Source: Candidatus Binatia bacterium
Lineage (GTDB): Bacteria > Desulfobacterota_B > Binatia > UBA9968
Direction of reading: 5' to 3'
NCBI GenBank assembly: GCA_025922795.1
Contig: JAICHC010000025.1
Location: 1-12,041, forward strand
Length of the DNA: 12,041 nt
Part shown: positions 1-7,839 of the stretch, piece after piece
How positions within the stretch are numbered: position 1 is the first letter of the stretch
Layout: each line of letters begins with the position of its first letter
The notes under the pieces: model-generated
Databases searched by the model: none
What the model saw: the letters and a program-made list of their open reading frames with translations, nothing else
Told to the model about the DNA's origin: nothing
Program-made: the position numbers and the translations under genes

Positions 1-27
1 CGTCAAGCGAGTGCACCAGGAGTTGGA

Positions 28-861
28 ATGAAAGCTCCAGCTTTTAACGACAGAATCGAAAAGAAATTTCAGCTTGGAATTGATGAAGCGAAGGTCGCGG
101 CTCTGTGGCGTGACTTGCGTTGTCTTTTACGCCCTTACGGGCTTGACCCCGTTCAGGAAATTACGTCTGTAGGCAGTGTTTATTTCGACAACAAGGATTG
201 CGATCTTCTGCGTTTCTCTCTACTGGGCCACCTAATGGTCTTCCGAACGAGAGCCTATGAATTGTTTGGTAACGTTCCAGAATCTATCTCGGAATATTGG
301 GTGGAGGTGAAAACGGCTCAAGGCCCGCGTCGATACAAAAGAAGGTTTCCGCTCACGAAACCTGCTCTACGTGAGTTCCTAAACGGAGGAGACCTGCGAG
401 GATGCCGGGACGGACTCAGTCCTGAAGGGGAACCGGACGATGACGAATCATACCGTCAGAGTCAGGAAACCCTGCTAACCATGGGTTTAGCGCCCCTTCT
501 CTTAGTTACCTGTAAAAGAGTAGCTTTCCAAAGTCAGACGGCGCGCTTGTCTATCGATTGGGACGTTCAATATTACCATGTAGCGAATGATGTTTATAAT
601 TTTGGCTCGTGGAAGTATCTTTCACAGCCTTCGGTCGGAAAGGCCCGCAAAGTCATTTTAGAGGTGAAATGTTTGGTCGATGAGGGTCTGCCGGCGTGGT
701 TTTCTGAAATTCAGCAAAATTACCCGGTTTGGGAGCGCGAGTACCTAAAACCCGTAGAGGGGATGGGATTCTTATTTGCGGGACCGCTGAGCAATCATAA
801 GGAAGCTAACTACTTTCTCCCACGTATAAACGCCTACATGGAAAACAGCCTCCTGGGTTGA
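28..861 (+). CDS. VTC-domain (polyphosphate polymerase-like) protein
   Basis: A 277-residue soluble protein with the features of the VTC domain, the triphosphate-tunnel fold that makes polyphosphate in yeast Vtc4. The paired charged residues of tunnel strands appear in family order: R9/E11/K13 near the N-terminus, SVYFDN at 50-55, FRTR at 72-75, the WVEVK strand at 91-95, a basic run at 104-106, KR at 163-164, R173 and D177, and LEVK at 211-214. Length is normal for a stand-alone bacterial VTC protein, and there is no SPX domain, signal peptide or membrane helix. AGGAG at 18-22 sits 5 nt before the ATG and fixes the start. The MFS gene follows after 12 bp, so the two are probably co-transcribed. 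Polyphosphate synthesis from ATP is the family's known activity; the true substrate of this protein is inferred. Another triphosphate-tunnel activity is possible. Confidence 0.8.
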   Translation: MKAPAFNDRIEKKFQLGIDEAKVAALWRDLRCLLRPYGLDPVQEITSVGSVYFDNKDCDLLRFSLLGHLMVFRTRAYELFGNVPESISEYWVEVKTAQGPRRYKRRFPLTKPALREFLNGGDLRGCRDGLSPEGEPDDDESYRQSQETLLTMGLAPLLLVTCKRVAFQSQTARLSIDWDVQYYHVANDVYNFGSWKYLSQPSVGKARKVILEVKCLVDEGLPAWFSEIQQNYPVWEREYLKPVEGMGFLFAGPLSNHKEANYFLPRINAYMENSLLG

Positions 862-873
862 GCTGAAGGTGAA

Positions 874-2079
874 ATGTCATCAAAGGAGACAGCAACGAAA
901 AGCACTAAGCGCACCATAGTCATTGTCTCGTTAGGTTATTGGAGCGCAGCGCTCACGAACGGGGCCCTCAGAGTCGTTGTTCCTGTCTATTTTGCCGCTG
1001 CCGGTGTCTCTATATCGAAGATCGCTTTTTTGTTTTTTTTGTTCAAGTTCGCGGAGATATTCGCGCCGCTCGGCATCGGGGTCATGCTTAACCGATGGGG
1101 GTACAAGCGAACCTTCGTCGTTGGCCTTGCAGTTCACAGCTTCATCTCTACATTTTTTTTGTTCCCGAGCATTGTCTTTCTCTACATCGAGAGGTTCGTT
1201 CGCGGACTGCTTTACATGGCGGATATCAGCGCGGTCTATATTAAGCATTTTTCTGCCAAAGAGAATCAGCGGTTTCTCATAAACATGGTTCTAGGCCTGA
1301 AGGAGGCATCAAAGGGTATAGGGATGATCGGTGGCGGGCTCTTGATCGCCATATTGACGATCGAGAACACGCTTTTGATTTTTGCCGTTTTTACGGCCGT
1401 CTCGGCCGCATGCGCTTTCCGTTATCTGCCAGATATGCGGGAGCAGGTTAGATTGCCCGTCCTAAAGATTTGGGGCGCTGCGGATCGCAAGATTAAAATC
1501 TTGGGACTTGGCTTTGGATTACTTAATGGTGCTCTTGACGCTTGGGGAGTTGTTGTCCTTCCTGTGTACCTTACGAAAGTTCTGGGTGTGACTCCGGCGT
1601 TTGTCGGCACCATCATGATGGCTGAATACATAGTTCAAGGCCTGATCGTTGCATTTTTCGCCAAATACGTGAATCTCGCGTGGGAGCCGAGGAGCCTTTT
1701 AGTGCTGGCGGGACTGCTACTCGTTCCTGTGAGTCTGAGCTTCTCGTTCGTTGCAACACTGCCGGTTTTTTTGCTAGTGGTTTTTATTTTTATGCTTATC
1801 TTCAGCATAGCGATGGTTTATTATAACCACCTAATGTTGGAATTTGCTGGCGAAGAGAAAACGTCGCTCGATCTTGCTACGTATACAACACTAAGCAATA
1901 TCTTTAAGCCGGTGGGGGTATTTTTTTCGGGTTTGCTCGCCGACTCAATGGGATTTGACGAGGCCTTTTACTTTGCCGCTCTTTTAGCTTTTATTTCTGC
2001 TTTGACCTGCTTGGCCCTCCCGAAATCGAGAGTGGCAGCAACCGAGCCGCTGGGTTCTTACGCGACCAGATCGTCATAA
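874..2079 (+). CDS. MFS transporter, 12 transmembrane helices
   Basis: A 401-residue, strongly hydrophobic protein with the spacing of about twelve membrane helices and a charged central loop near residues 186-206, as in the major facilitator superfamily. A motif-A-like turn (GIGVMLNRWGYKR, 67-79) lies between helices 2 and 3, and a related GLLADSMGF turn lies at 353-361 in the second half. It would sit in the inner membrane; the substrate cannot be read from sequence. It starts 12 bp after the VTC gene with AAGGTG upstream, and the next gene begins 20 bp after its stop, so it is an internal operon gene. Eukaryotic polyphosphate/phosphate systems also pair SPX/VTC proteins with MFS carriers, so phosphate or a phosphorylated solute is a guess worth testing. 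Runs of 7-8 T occur at 1033-1040, 1153-1160, 1766-1772 and 1921-1927. Confidence 0.85.
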   Translation: MSSKETATKSTKRTIVIVSLGYWSAALTNGALRVVVPVYFAAAGVSISKIAFLFFLFKFAEIFAPLGIGVMLNRWGYKRTFVVGLAVHSFISTFFLFPSIVFLYIERFVRGLLYMADISAVYIKHFSAKENQRFLINMVLGLKEASKGIGMIGGGLLIAILTIENTLLIFAVFTAVSAACAFRYLPDMREQVRLPVLKIWGAADRKIKILGLGFGLLNGALDAWGVVVLPVYLTKVLGVTPAFVGTIMMAEYIVQGLIVAFFAKYVNLAWEPRSLLVLAGLLLVPVSLSFSFVATLPVFLLVVFIFMLIFSIAMVYYNHLMLEFAGEEKTSLDLATYTTLSNIFKPVGVFFSGLLADSMGFDEAFYFAALLAFISALTCLALPKSRVAATEPLGSYATRSS

Positions 2080-2099
2080 ATACCAGTAACGGAGAGCGA

Positions 2100-3020
2100 A
2101 TGAAGATGAGCGCAAGGACATTGGTTTTCCTGCTACTTTTTCAGTTTCCGCTGGTTTTCGGCGGCTCCTATGCGTTTGCGGCCGGGGAGCGGATGCTAGT
2201 TTTTGGCAGAGTTCATGATGATCCGGTCAGATCGATTAGGGACCGGCAGGAATTTGTCGATTACATAGCCAAGAAATTGGCTCCGCTCGGAATCACGGGT
2301 GGAAGAGTCCTGGTCGTCGAGAAGATGCAGATGCTTGCGCAAGCCTTGAAAGACGGCAAAGTGGATCTCTTTCACGATAGCGTAGTGCCCACAATGGTCC
2401 TATCCAAATGGACCGGCGCCGTGCCGATCTTGCGGCAGTGGAAATATGGGGAGCCCGACTACGAAGGAGTGATAGTGGTTCAGAAGAATAGCGGTATCAA
2501 TTCCATAAGTGAGTTGAAGGGCAAAGTCATCGCGTTTGAGGAGCCTCATTCCACGTCCGCAAGCATTCTTCCTAGAATGCTCTTGGAAGAGAAGAAATGA
2601 CAGCTGGTCCCCGTCAAATCGAGGGATGGTGCAAAGCCAGACTCACTGGGTTATATCTACGGCGCCGATGGTAGTGGTGTCAACGTGTTAATGACCGGCC
2701 GGGTGGATGCCGCTACGACAATCCCCAGGGAGATTGAGAGACTAAAACCTGAAGTTAGAGACTCGTTGAGGGTTATCGCCAAGACAGTCAGCGTGCCGAG
2801 ACAAATTATAGCGGTCCGCAAGGATTTGGACCCGAAAATCATCGAGGCATTAAAGGAAATTTTGAATAATATGGACACCACCCCTGAGGGTCAAGGGGTA
2901 CTGAAAAGACAGCAAAACACAAGTAAGATTGACGAAATTCCTCCAGGGTCTCTGGAACAACTGAAGCACATAACTAAATACGTTTTTTCGTCTTTGGGGA
3001 AAGAGGTGGAATCGTGGTAA
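2100..3020 (+). pseudogene. PhnD-type periplasmic binding protein interrupted by one in-frame TGA
   Basis: Two pieces of one periplasmic binding protein lie in the same frame, separated only by TGA at 2598-2600; no other stop occurs before TAA at 3018-3020. The joined product would be about 306 residues, normal for the PhnD/phosphonate-binding family. A Sec signal peptide is visible (hydrophobic core about 8-21, likely cleavage after AFA near 27). The mature part shows family features: RDRQEFVDYIAKKL, KDGKVDLFHDS, a VIVVQKNSGINSISELKGK hinge, and after the stop the LMTGRVDAATT segment and a C-terminal helix. GGAG at 2091-2094 fixes the start. No ABC permease or ATPase gene is adjacent, and the kinase gene starts 6 bp later, so a sensor role for the kinase is inferred. 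The TGA could be a real nonsense mutation, a sequencing error or, least likely, recoding. Confidence 0.75.
2598..2600 (+). other. In-frame TGA inside the binding-protein gene
   Basis: This TGA follows the codons for LLEEKK, and the frame resumes at once with QLVPVKSRDG, which is the expected continuation of a PhnD-like fold. A single substitution (for example GGA or CGA to TGA) explains it; no base needs to be inserted or deleted. TGA is used as the ordinary stop by the VTC gene, both kinase genes before the regulator, and pyrR, so global TGA reassignment is excluded. Confidence 0.85.
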
Positions 3021-3026
3021 TATTCG

Positions 3027-4538
3027 ATGATGAATCGCCCGCTAAAACTCAGCCTTAAGTCAAAGATAGTCCTTTCGGCCGCACTTTTCTATTTAGCCGC
3101 GCTCGGTACTCTCACTTACCTAACAATTCGCTCCCACACTAATTCGCTTTTGGCCCAAATGGGCGAGAGGGCCAAGGTTGGACTCAACCTGATGGAGCTC
3201 AGCGTGACAGGTGCGCTTTATAAATTGGATACTTTCCGGCTTGAGACCGTTGCCCGCGAGGCCAAGGCGCTGCCTAATGTCGCTTATGCCTATATCTTTG
3301 ATGATAAAGGCAGGATCGTTGGGGATTATCATGAAGATCAACGCCAGCTCTTATCGACGTTTACCGATGAACTTGGGCAGCAAATCATTAAATCCAATAC
3401 GACGCTTTTGCGCCTCGACTACAAGAAGGAGTTATTGGACATTTCCAAGCCGGTCAACTTAGGACATGAAAAACTCGGTGGTATACGACTGGGGTTTGAT
3501 CTGAATCCTATTTTTGAAGATATCGAAGACGTCACTTTTAAAGCCGTCGGCGTTTCATCATCCATGTTCCTAATTGGATTGGGGATTATTTTTTTTATCA
3601 CGTCAAGAATGACCAAGCCGCTGGAGCGGCTGACTCTGGCCGCGAAACGCATCGAAGATGGCGATTTGCAGCACCGGGTTTCGATTCATCGCGATGATGA
3701 AATCGGGAGTCTCGCCACAGCGTTTGATCAAATGGCCGAACGTTTACTGCAAAGAGAGAAGGAGCTGAAGGAGTCTCAAGCTGTGCTTCGCCGGGCTGAC
3801 CGGTTGTCTTCGCTGGGATTACTAACTGCCGGCTTGGCACATGAGATCCGCAACCCACTTGTTGCCATCCGTACGTTTACCCAGCTTCTGCCCGAACGTT
3901 ACGACGACGCGGATTTCCGTGAGGGATTTCAGGGATTAGCATTGAAAGAGGTCGATCGGATTTGTGGTCTAATCAACGACCTTTTGAGTTTCGCTCGGCC
4001 ATCGAAGCCGACTGTGGCCCCTGAGAATATCAACGATGTCGTCGATAACATTGCCCGCATTCTCGACACTCAGGCCAAGGAAAAAAACGTTGAAGTCGTG
4101 CGACAATTCGGCGATGACCTACCTAGCGTATGGATTGACAGAGAGCAGATGAAACAGGTATTTATGAACCTAATTTTGAACGCTATACAGGCAATGAAAG
4201 ACGGTGGTTCCATCGAGATTTCAAGTCGTCTTACAGCAAAAGGCGATACCGAGGTGATTAGAGAATATGTCCAAGTCGAAGTTTGTGACACCGGTGTCGG
4301 CATTCCGCCAGAAAATTTGGAGCAAATATTCGATCCGTTTTTTACGAGCAAGGATGAAGGCAGCGGTCTAGGACTCGCGGTGTCCCATCAGATCGTTCGA
4401 GAACATGGTGGTTTTCTTACGGTCAATAGTACCGTTGGCAAAGGGACGTCATTCTTCGTCCATGTGCCCGTGGGTAAGCCGATTCATACGGCTGCCAATG
4501 GTCGCGCCCGAGTGAATGAAGCGAATCTTAATCATTGA
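3027..4538 (+). CDS. Membrane sensor histidine kinase (sensor–HAMP–HisKA–HATPase)
   Basis: A complete 503-residue sensor kinase. Membrane helix 1 is at about 15-34, an extracytoplasmic sensor region of about 135 residues follows (it contains VAYAYIFDDKGRIVGD, typical of a PAS/Cache-like fold), and helix 2 is at about 173-192. HAMP follows at about 193-247, then a short coiled coil and the dimerisation domain with H272 in LAHEIRNPL. The ATPase domain has all boxes: N381/N385, DTGVGI at 421-426, FDPFF at 435-439 and GSGLGL at 445-450. It should autophosphorylate at H272 and pass phosphate to the NtrC-type regulator two genes downstream, an NtrB/AtoS-like pairing. ATG at 3027 and 3030 are both possible, and neither has a good ribosome site; translation may be coupled to the preceding gene. 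Its 3' end overlaps the next gene by 23 bp. Confidence 0.93.
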   Translation: MMNRPLKLSLKSKIVLSAALFYLAALGTLTYLTIRSHTNSLLAQMGERAKVGLNLMELSVTGALYKLDTFRLETVAREAKALPNVAYAYIFDDKGRIVGDYHEDQRQLLSTFTDELGQQIIKSNTTLLRLDYKKELLDISKPVNLGHEKLGGIRLGFDLNPIFEDIEDVTFKAVGVSSSMFLIGLGIIFFITSRMTKPLERLTLAAKRIEDGDLQHRVSIHRDDEIGSLATAFDQMAERLLQREKELKESQAVLRRADRLSSLGLLTAGLAHEIRNPLVAIRTFTQLLPERYDDADFREGFQGLALKEVDRICGLINDLLSFARPSKPTVAPENINDVVDNIARILDTQAKEKNVEVVRQFGDDLPSVWIDREQMKQVFMNLILNAIQAMKDGGSIEISSRLTAKGDTEVIREYVQVEVCDTGVGIPPENLEQIFDPFFTSKDEGSGLGLAVSHQIVREHGGFLTVNSTVGKGTSFFVHVPVGKPIHTAANGRARVNEANLNH

Positions 4539-6414
4539 TGAGTCGGAAGTCGTTCGAGAGACATTGGCTCTCATCCTTGAGCGTGAATTTGCCGTAGTCA
4601 AACGCCCGCTCGGTTCGAGAGAATTTGCCGTCGCCGACCCGCGCGAACACGTCGATCTTTTGATCTTCGGGGTGACGCCTCAGTTAGGCGCAGAAGCCAC
4701 TCGCCTCTCGCGCTTTGCTGCACAGCTGCCCTTCGCGGTGCTTTTCTTGGTCGATTCCAAGGCGATTGCAAAAACCATTGAAACGAAGGCCGAACTTGCC
4801 TGTCTCACAAAACCTTTCAATCCATACGAGTTGCACGAAAAAGTCGGTCAACTCCTGGCGCGGCGGCCAAAAGTTCCGACATCCGGTGGTCCAGCGCGCG
4901 AGCATGCATGGACTGACTTCTCTCCATACTTGGATTTCCCTTATCTTAGCCGGAGCGCAGCCACGTTGGTGCGGAGATTTGCTGCGAGCCGCCTGCCGCT
5001 GTTGATTTCAGGGGAGATCGGCTCGGGCCAAGATCGAGTTCTCGCCGCCGTCTGCGCGCTAGACACGATTTCCGGGTCGAGGCTTTCGATCAATGCCGCG
5101 GAAATAACCCAAGGGTATCTGGACCAGAAAAGCCTGCAGCTATCCTTCCAGGCCGATTTTCAAACACTTCCGATAACACTCGTGATAGAGAATCTGGATA
5201 AGATCTCACCTGGCTCACAGTCGTTGCTTGTGAGTTTTTTGGAAGAAGCGGACGCGAAGCTCGGCAGTATCCGTTATCTGACGACCGCAAGTGCCGAGTT
5301 GCTGGACCGAGTTTATCGAGGCGAGCTTCTCGAAGCGATTTATTATAAACTGGCGACGCTCACGCTAAAGTTGTTGCCGTTGCGGGAACGCGCGGCTGAG
5401 ATTCCGATGTTGGCAGATTGGTTGGGGCGCCGCTACGCGCAGAAGCTCAATATGAGGCAACCTAATTTCTCTTCGGAAGCCAAACAGCGGTTGAGCCATT
5501 ACCTTTGGTTCGGCAATGTCAATGAGATGGAAACCGTCATCGCGCGCACGCTTGTGTTTCACTACAAGCCGCAGATCGACGCCGCCGATCTGATCTTTGA
5601 TTTCAGCGGCGAGCCGCAGATTGATGCAGCGGAGGACTTGGCGGTTCCCATGCCTGTCGAGGCCAGAGGTGATTTGAACGCCGCTGAACCCAAATTTGAA
5701 GTTTACAGCGGATCACTCTCATCGTATGGATCGGTCAACGGTGAGGCGAAAATGGCGGACCTCAACGTGGTCATTCATGAGCTTGCCCACGAGTTTAAGA
5801 ATCCGATGGTCACGATTAAGACCTTCGCGCAACTGCTCGGGGAAAGGTATCAAGACGAGAACTTTCGCACTCGCTTCCAGGAAGTCGTTGGAAACGACAT
5901 CGAGCGTATGGACGATTTATTGGAAGTCTTGATCGAGTTTGCCGACTTCGCCAAACCGCGGTCGAGCAAAGTGGCGCTTAGCGAAAAACTGCGGACCGTT
6001 TTGGGAGAAATCCAGGGCGAAAGCGCCAAACGGCAGACGCGCTTCGAGTGGAAGTCGAATCTCGGCGCCGATGAGATCCAAACGGACGAATCGCAGCTCG
6101 GCTATATCTTGAAGAACGTGCTTAGGGTTGCGCTTTCCGAGGCCAGAATGGGCAGCGAGATTGAGATCGACCTCTCGAAACCTGCGACCTTGGCGATCCG
6201 CTATCTGCGGGATGGCGCACGTGTCGCCGCAATTTCCCATTATTTAAACGAGCAAGGCTCGCGCGCAAACAAAACCCCACTGCCTTTGCGGGTCTTGCTG
6301 GCGAAGCATTTGCTGGAAAGAAACGGCGGGAAATTTGCTGTCGAGTCGTCTGACGAGGAGAAAGAAACACTGAGACTGGAGTTTCCGCTTGCAGAGCACC
6401 GAAATGAAAACTGA
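4516..6414 (+). CDS. Degenerate receiver–AAA+–histidine-kinase fusion protein
   Basis: A 632-residue protein that looks like an NtrC regulator joined to a kinase core, with most catalytic residues lost. Residues 1-117 form a receiver: D8/E9 and K99 (LTKPF) remain, but the phospho-acceptor site is F51/G52. Residues about 140-350 resemble the sigma-54 AAA+ domain: Walker A reads GEIGSGQD with Q172 in place of Lys, Walker B reads LVIEN in place of FLDE, and the GAFTGA loop is absent, yet LLPLRERAAEIP and WFGNVNEME are clearly NtrC-like. A linker leads to a dimerisation helix with H425 in LAHEFKNPM. The ATPase part (about 487-625) has V538 at the Mg-binding Asn position and lacks the DxGxG and GLGL boxes. 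No DNA-binding helix-turn-helix is present. It overlaps both neighbours. A scaffold, phosphotransfer or pseudokinase role is inferred. Confidence 0.85.
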   Translation: MKRILIIDESEVVRETLALILEREFAVVKRPLGSREFAVADPREHVDLLIFGVTPQLGAEATRLSRFAAQLPFAVLFLVDSKAIAKTIETKAELACLTKPFNPYELHEKVGQLLARRPKVPTSGGPAREHAWTDFSPYLDFPYLSRSAATLVRRFAASRLPLLISGEIGSGQDRVLAAVCALDTISGSRLSINAAEITQGYLDQKSLQLSFQADFQTLPITLVIENLDKISPGSQSLLVSFLEEADAKLGSIRYLTTASAELLDRVYRGELLEAIYYKLATLTLKLLPLRERAAEIPMLADWLGRRYAQKLNMRQPNFSSEAKQRLSHYLWFGNVNEMETVIARTLVFHYKPQIDAADLIFDFSGEPQIDAAEDLAVPMPVEARGDLNAAEPKFEVYSGSLSSYGSVNGEAKMADLNVVIHELAHEFKNPMVTIKTFAQLLGERYQDENFRTRFQEVVGNDIERMDDLLEVLIEFADFAKPRSSKVALSEKLRTVLGEIQGESAKRQTRFEWKSNLGADEIQTDESQLGYILKNVLRVALSEARMGSEIEIDLSKPATLAIRYLRDGARVAAISHYLNEQGSRANKTPLPLRVLLAKHLLERNGGKFAVESSDEEKETLRLEFPLAEHRNEN

Positions 6415-7822
6415 CCTGAATCAACCGCTGCTGATGGTGGTCGATGATGAAGCGGGGGTCCGACAGTCCCTGCAGCTGGTGTTTAATAAGTCATATGGCG
6501 TCATCGAGGCCTCCTCAGCCGACGATGCGATCCAGAAAGCAGGCAATGAAAAGCCTGACGTTATTCTGCTGGACATCATGATGCCGGGCACCGACGGCCT
6601 TGCCGTTCTAAAGCAGATCAAATCGGTTCATCCGGACTGCCAGGTGATCATGCTGACCGGCCTCAACACCGCGCGCACGGCGTTCGTGGCCAAAAGTACA
6701 GGCGCCTTTGACTATGTGACCAAGCCTTTCGATGTGGAAGAGTTGCGCTTGCGCGTGGAGCACGCACTCGAGAAGATACAGCTATCGCGCGAGTTGGAAC
6801 GGCTAAAGGAAGAAGTCGGTCGCAAGTACGGTGTCGACCATGTTATCGGCAAGTCGAAACAGATCATCGACGTTTTCAAGGCCGTCAGCATGGTGGCAGC
6901 TAAAAAGAGCACGGTCTTAATCACCGGAGAAAGCGGTACCGGGAAGGAACTGATCGCGCGCGCGATTCATTTTAACAGCGACCGTCGATCCAAGCCGTTC
7001 GTGGTAGTCAACTGCGCGGCGCTCCCGGACACGCTAATCGAGAGTGAGCTGTTCGGTTACGAGCGCGGCGCGTTTACCAACGCATCGCAGAAAAAAGTCG
7101 GGCGGTTCGAACTCGCGCATGGCGGCACTCTGTTCTTAGACGAGATCGGTGAACTCAATCTCGGCACCCAGGCGAAATTTTTGCGCGCGATCGAGCAGGA
7201 GACTTTCACCCGGCTCGGTGGTACCGATGAGATCAAGGTCGATGTGCGGGTGGTCGCCGCGAGTAACCGAGATCTCGAACAGATGGCAAAAAACGCCGAG
7301 TTTCGGCCGGATTTATTTTATCGGCTGAACGTCGTGTCACTATTTCTGGCGCCGTTGCGAGAGCGGCGCGAGGACATTCCATTGCTGCTCGACCACTTCC
7401 TCCGGCTTAAGGCGCAAGAACATTCTATCGCAACGAAAACCCTTTCTCCTGAGGTGGCGGACTTTTTCGTCGCTTATCCGTGGCCGGGCAATATTCGCGA
7501 ATTGGAAAATCTCATCGAAAGGCTGACCATCCTGACGCCGCACGAGACCGTCACGTTGCGCGATCTTCCGATCGGAATGCGCTCGACGGATCAAACCGCG
7601 ACCCTGAAAGAAGATGTGCTCAGTGGTTCCCGCCCTCTAAGCGACGCTGTGGATGAATTCGAGCGTGAGTTGATCGTCAAAGCGTTGCAGCGGACTGGTT
7701 TTAATCAAACCAAGGCAGCCTCGCTTCTGGGAACCAGCCGGCGCATTCTCAAATACCGGATCGAAAAGCTCAAGATTAACGATCCGAGTGAGTCCGAAGC
7801 GGAAGCGAAACTGTCGACATAA
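6404..7822 (+). CDS. NtrC-family sigma-54-dependent response regulator
   Basis: An intact 472-residue activator, numbered from ATG 6404. The receiver has D14/D15, phospho-acceptor D57 (ILLDIMMPG) and K107. The AAA+ domain has Walker A GESGTGKE at 175-182, Walker B FLDEI at 244-248, the LFYRLNVV and PLRERREDIP segments, and WPGNIRELEN. The sigma-54 contact loop reads GAFTNA at 222-227 instead of GAFTGA. A Fis-type helix-turn-helix ends the protein (NQTKAASLLGTSRRILKYR). It should bind an upstream site and use ATP to open sigma-54 promoters; the promoter at 7934-7949 is the obvious candidate target. Its likely kinase is the membrane kinase upstream. TTG at 6389 is an alternative start with GGAG 7 nt before it, adding five residues; ATG was preferred because the site before it is weak but adequate under translational coupling. 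Confidence 0.93.
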   Translation: MKTDLNQPLLMVVDDEAGVRQSLQLVFNKSYGVIEASSADDAIQKAGNEKPDVILLDIMMPGTDGLAVLKQIKSVHPDCQVIMLTGLNTARTAFVAKSTGAFDYVTKPFDVEELRLRVEHALEKIQLSRELERLKEEVGRKYGVDHVIGKSKQIIDVFKAVSMVAAKKSTVLITGESGTGKELIARAIHFNSDRRSKPFVVVNCAALPDTLIESELFGYERGAFTNASQKKVGRFELAHGGTLFLDEIGELNLGTQAKFLRAIEQETFTRLGGTDEIKVDVRVVAASNRDLEQMAKNAEFRPDLFYRLNVVSLFLAPLRERREDIPLLLDHFLRLKAQEHSIATKTLSPEVADFFVAYPWPGNIRELENLIERLTILTPHETVTLRDLPIGMRSTDQTATLKEDVLSGSRPLSDAVDEFERELIVKALQRTGFNQTKAASLLGTSRRILKYRIEKLKINDPSESEAEAKLST

Positions 7823-7824
7823 AC

Positions 7825-7838
7825 GAACAAATTTGTTC
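7825..7838. promoter_or_regulatory. Perfect 14-bp palindrome, candidate activator site
   Basis: GAACAAATTTGTTC is perfectly self-complementary. It lies 2 bp after the regulator's stop codon and about 96 bp before the -24 element of the sigma-54 promoter, the usual distance for an enhancer bound by an NtrC-type dimer. It has no T-run suited to termination and no loop. Binding by the adjacent regulator is inferred. Confidence 0.45.
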
Positions 7839-7839
7839 C

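Noticed and set aside
2598..2640. TGA read as selenocysteine
   Set aside because: The sequence after TGA folds only into a 4-5 bp stem (TCCC with GGGA), Cys is not expected at this place in PhnD-like proteins, and no selenocysteine machinery is visible.
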